DNA of 64,000 bases, from positions 71,889,348 through 71,953,347 of the forward strand of contig OY776129.1 in the NCBI GenBank assembly GCA_963675135.1, read 5' to 3'. Shown piece by piece: positions 59,960-64,000 of this stretch. Source of the stretch: Galeopsis tetrahit. Its lineage: Eukaryota > Streptophyta > Magnoliopsida > Lamiales > Lamiaceae. The position numbers were made by a program, and so were the translations under genes. The stretch's first letter is position 1, and each line of letters begins with the position of its first letter. Below the pieces are notes generated by a model. The model worked only from the letters and a program-made list of their open reading frames with translations, did not search any database and was not told the DNA's origin.

Positions 59960-61980
59960 CAATTCAACTTGTATAAACACAAGACAATTAGTATTATGCA
60001 ATTCAAGATTCAGGTGAGGTAAGCACAAACGGTATATATACCAGACCAAACAATCCACTAAATTTACATCTAATCTAAGAACCAAAATTATTCTTCTAAT
60101 TATCACCATCCACCATATCAGATTATCAATCAATCAAAAGCAGCTATATTGAAAACAGCATAACCATAACCATAACCATAACCATATAAAAACAACCGCT
60201 TTTAACAAAGTAATCTGAAATTTAGTCATTCTCAAATGCTCATACAAATTAATGTAAACACCATATGAAATAATGTAAACACAGAATATAAAGGCCCTGC
60301 TTGCAACAGAAGAAATCAACATCATTTTCAATACCTAATTTGTAGTATGGAACACCCCAGGTTTCTAATGAATAATTAGCTAACTTTTGAAACATAATAA
60401 ACCACATATAGTAATCTGTTCAGCAAAACGTACCAACAACACTAGAATAGAAGCACCACACACAACAGTCAAATAACTTGAAACAACCAGAACCTAATGC
60501 ATACCACAGTGAACCATGTCTTCTCATATATATTAGAGGTGAGAAACGCAAGGGACCTTCTAGAACCAGATCGACACCTCTTGAACACAGGCAAAAGCAT
60601 TTTTTTTGGAAGAAAAATTATGTCTGCCACTTATTACTCTAGAATTAGGCTAATTTTATCTAAATCAAGATTTGTCAAATTTCTTGCTATGTGAAGGAGA
60701 TATAGACAGTTGAAAACAAGTGCAACGCCAGAGATAAGATTCACAATTAAAATCAATAAAGGAAAATAAACCAGATAAAAGCATGAGCAGGGGCGCCGCC
60801 AGAGAAAAGAAGGCGGCTGTTGGAATCAAGTGGTAGAAGTGCGGTGGAGGTTGGAATATGCTAGTATATTGCATGTCTAGGGTTACTTTGACAGAAAAGA
60901 TTTTGAGGCCTCACTGTTTCAATGTTCGCAGGACCAATATAGTAACGTTTCATGTTCCAATTGGATACTTCCCAATTTCGCTTATTCCCGAAGGAGAGGT
61001 TGCTTTATCCGAATCATCAGATCCAGTTGACATTCTCCTAAGTCAAACAAAGCACTAGAAATGATTTCAACCCAGTTAATTTATTTAATGAGGCTCTATT
61101 ATAAATTGGGAGCAAGCACCTGAGGCAGGTCTAGGAATGGGTAGTGTAACAACCCCAGGAAACGGGAACCCAGCTTTCATGTATACAAGCAAGAGCATTG
61201 ACATTGGCTGCCACTAATCAAATGGAACTTCTAGAGTACCATATTAATTGCTACGTACTCCATATCTTGCCCAAAAAACAGTTTCTTTTTTTTTCAAACA
61301 AGATTAAAGTTTCTCTTATGCACACAGATAAAAACTTCTCTTTTACACCATAATTGCACGAACGGACAAGTGTTTTATTCGTTGCTTGATGGACACGTGT
61401 AGCGCAACAACAAAAAAAAAAAAAAAAAGCCATACAACGCAAACCCTTGAATGCAAAGTTTATAATAACACGACAGATTGAAATACTGCCACGAGAAGTA
61501 TACGAAACAAATTTCTAACACGACAAAAGCATTCCCTAAATGGGAAATTTCCAAATCAACGAGCAAACATTTCTAGCAGCTTCATCTAGTTCTAATAGTT
61601 AAGACCAAAACTTGAACCGTATGCAGTAAATTTCCATGTGCACCATAGTAAACATTTATATGTCTTCCCATTATCTGAAGCCAGAGGGACATATCATCAG
61701 AAAACTTATGCACAACAAGCCCACAAGAGAATTGGACAAACTCAATTGTTTGAACATACTGTAATATATAATTAACTAAAAATTAAAAGAATCAAGAACA
61801 TAGAAAGTTCAAACTGTACATAGAAAAAAGGTTAATCTAGGAAAGCGCGATGTATACCAAATACAGAAAACAAAATCAGATTCATACTCCTCGTTCAACA
61901 TCAAATAGAGAAAAGTTATCCAGCAAAAGAAGGAACTAATTATTTCACAAAAAAAAAAAAATAGAACTGAATTAGTTCAC
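59960..61980. other. Intergenic region / 3' flank of second NHL gene
   Basis: No gene is supported. A hexamer run (CATAAC, 4.7 copies) is at 60159-60186. The plus-strand frame at 60858-61058 (66 codons) has no recognised family or upstream signals. The last few hundred bases before 61982 are probably the NHL 3'UTR. Confidence 0.4.
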
Positions 61981-61981
61981 C

Positions 61982-62740
61982 TCAAATCCCTACACGGCAC
62001 TGCTTGGGGCCGCCGGTTAATTGCCCAGATCGCACGTTGCTGGATAATCCAACTATCAAATCGCCACAAAAGACCCTCAAGTACCTCTTCCTAGTCTGCC
62101 ACGCTTTTGCCTCAAACCTAATTCTCGAAATCATCCTGAAATTGAGGTTCACATTGCCGTTTTTCCCCCTTTCACCATTAATCCCTTCCATGACCTTCTT
62201 ATCCACAAAGCTCCCAGCTGCGGCAAAGTTGGCGGTGAACGAAGTCTCGTTCTTGGTGGCCTGCGAAAAGGGAGGGACAGTGGTGTCGGTAATCGAATCA
62301 GCCCTATAATAAACGTAGGCCTGGATGTGATCGTACTGGAGCGTCATTTTTTTGTTAGGGTTTCTGGCGGTCAATTGGACTTGGGAAGTGAAAGAGATGA
62401 GGGAGTCGTTGCCGAGTGAGAAATTGGAGAGGGAGAGCGAATCGACTCGGAACTCAGGGAGCTGGGGGCGGAGAACGAGCCAGACAATGAAGGTGATGGC
62501 GCCGAAGATGACGACGAGGCCGATGATGAAGGCGAAGATGCGGCGGAGGCAGGTGGCTCGGCGGACGGAGTCTTGGTCATATTGGTAATTCTGGGGCGGG
62601 TAGTTGTTGTTTGGGTAATAGTAGCCGTTGGGCGGCGGCGGAGCGGTGTAGGGGTAGGCGGTGGCGGCGGGCGGAGGGTTGGAGTAACCGTTAGGGGCGG
62701 GGTAGCCGGTGACGGGGCGATTTCTATTAGGGTCTTCCAT
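61982..62740 (-). CDS. NDR1/HIN1-like (NHL) LEA_2 membrane protein with Pro/Tyr-rich N-terminus
   Basis: A single-exon gene. I take the second in-frame ATG (62740, MEDPNRNRPVTGYP) as the start, giving 252 aa; the earlier ATG at 62773 would add a basic MKKRRAARYPV stretch (263 aa). The first 60 residues are rich in Pro, Tyr and Asn (PPPPNGYYYPNNNYPP). A basic VRRATCLRR and one membrane segment (FAFIIGLVVIFGAITFIVWL) follow. The LEA_2 domain has LRPQLPEFRVDSLSLSNFSL, TARNPNKKMTLQYD with the NPN motif, and a C-terminal RIRFEAKAW and CGDLIVGL. This layout is typical of longer NHL proteins at the plasma membrane. Its neighbour at 57147-57776 is a family member in the same orientation, but the two differ strongly outside the core, so they are not a recent duplicate. 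Confidence 0.93.
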   Translation of the reverse strand: MEDPNRNRPVTGYPAPNGYSNPPPAATAYPYTAPPPPNGYYYPNNNYPPQNYQYDQDSVRRATCLRRIFAFIIGLVVIFGAITFIVWLVLRPQLPEFRVDSLSLSNFSLGNDSLISFTSQVQLTARNPNKKMTLQYDHIQAYVYYRADSITDTTVPPFSQATKNETSFTANFAAAGSFVDKKVMEGINGERGKNGNVNLNFRMISRIRFEAKAWQTRKRYLRVFCGDLIVGLSSNVRSGQLTGGPKQCRVGI

Positions 62741-62779
62741 TACCGGATATCTCGCCGCCCTTCTCTTCTTCAACTTAAG

Positions 62780-64000
62780 TCGGCAGAATCAGAAAAAAAA
62801 AAAAAAAGAGAGACAAATTTCTTTTTTTAACCTTACCCTATGGTCTATACTATACCAACATATTATTCCTACTATATTTCTCACCCAGATCTCTTTTTAT
62901 AAACAACCGTCAAATCTAATTTGTTTATACATATTTTAATTAAAATTATTATCGCGAAATTGGTGTCCCTTCAGAGCATATATAGTTTAAGAATATGTTT
63001 TACATCTTATAAATATATTGTTTTCACAATATATTTTCACAAGAGTTGAATAAATAAGATATGAAAGTAAGAATACAAAGAATTATGTATATAGGAATGT
63101 CGAATTCTTAACATGGATTTGGGTGAAAATGAAATTGAATTGGAGATTTCTGGTCGTAGTTGGTTTTTGGGTTTGGAGTTTGGTGCTTGGGTTGTTGGTG
63201 TGTTCGTGATTTGAGCGGTTGGCGATGTAATTTTGTCGATTTTAATTTTGCGTTTTTGACTTTATTTTGATTTCTTTTTTGTAAACATTTTAGCATGTTT
63301 GTTTGTACCCGATGGTCCGTCTTGTGAACTTATGACTTTATGTTTTTTTTTTAATGTAAAATCTTTAATTGTATAAGTAGTAAATTGATTGTTTCGATAT
63401 TTTAAACCTTAAATCGATAGTTTTCTATTTTTTTTAGATCTAAGAAAAAATAAAATTGAGTTTGTAATTGATAATTGTATTATTTTTAAGTTTCGGGATT
63501 GACAAAATTTGTTCTTTTTATTTTTTATGGCAAAAACTCGTAGTAAATGGTCTCATAGATGAAATAGGCTTAATTTATGTGAGCCACCCTTGTATTCCAT
63601 TTAATTGCATTACAATTTTAATTTAATAAGTAAAAAAATTCAATTAAATAATTAAAAGTATATTTAAAACACTTAAAATTTAATTGAACAATTAAAGCTA
63701 TATTCAAACAACCACTTAAAATAAATTCAATGATATATATACATCAAATTCCATACAAAATTTTAATTTCTTATACTATAAGATATGTTGATTTATGAGT
63801 CTCTTTTCATGTAAAGCAAAATGCAAATATCAAGGCTTTGAATATATATATTTCTATCGTGCGTATGACACATTTCCATCAAGAATCCCTCTACTTTTTT
63901 TTTTTCTTTTTTAACAAATATAATAAATAAATAGTTTATCCAGATTTAATGATATTTACCACTTTGTCGATGTGAATGTATTAAGGATCACGTCTATTTA
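62780..64000. other. AT-rich flank at right edge
   Basis: This is the upstream region of the second NHL gene, with a poly(A/T)-rich leader. I found no gene, RNA gene or complete repeat. The minus-strand frame at 63108-63296 is low complexity. Confidence 0.4.

Noticed and set aside
60858..61058. 66-codon frame ending VDILLSQTKH
   Set aside because: It has ordinary composition but no recognised family, promoter or splice sites. I could not support it as a gene.

Overview
This is nuclear DNA of a flowering plant, very probably a eudicot. It is AT-rich, its genes have GT-AG introns, the products are plant families (GL2-interacting-repressor-like protein, plant E2F, dual-targeted alternative NAD(P)H dehydrogenase, NDR1/HIN1-like LEA_2 proteins), and the spaces between genes are full of plant MITEs. 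The species cannot be named from sequence alone. I see no bacterial, organellar or viral gene block.

Layout. 1-3760 (-): 5' part of a conserved plant gene of unknown function, cut by the left edge. 5856-8609 (+): a small membrane-anchored coiled-coil protein, head to head with the first gene. 11901-12164 (+): a GIR1/GIR2-like EAR-motif repressor. 15032-18177 (-): V-ATPase subunit E. 19574-26412 (-): mitochondrial translation initiation factor IF-2. 26540-33360: a 6.8-kb transposon-rich spacer. 33382-34194 (+): intronless CAF1-type deadenylase. 34338-36023: nested MITEs. 37025-44136 (-): a 14-exon E2F transcription factor. 47835-53620 (+): internal alternative NAD(P)H dehydrogenase (NDA type) with a C-terminal SRI tripeptide. 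55372-56777: a CACTA element. 57147-57776 and 61982-62740 (both -): two NDR1/HIN1-like proteins.

Exon-intron models were built by hand. I translated both strands, required GT-AG borders and matching codon phase, and checked that each joined protein has the family's motifs and usual length (229 aa VHA-E, 710 aa mtIF2, 486 aa E2F, 499 aa NDA). All exon phases close without a frameshift in these models.

The genes do not form a pathway; they are mostly housekeeping or regulatory genes (proton pumping, mitochondrial translation and respiration, mRNA decay, cell cycle). The most distinctive content is the mobile DNA. It includes at least three Mutator-type elements with 9-bp target duplications, a hAT element nested in a Harbinger-type element, nested Stowaway elements, a SINE with a duplicated 3' module and a 13-bp target duplication, a CACTA element with internal tandem repeats, and a perfect 42-bp palindrome. 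I found no convincing undescribed biochemical system. The nearest candidates are the two conserved genes of unknown function at the left end and a CCAAT dyad around a TATA box upstream of one NHL gene.
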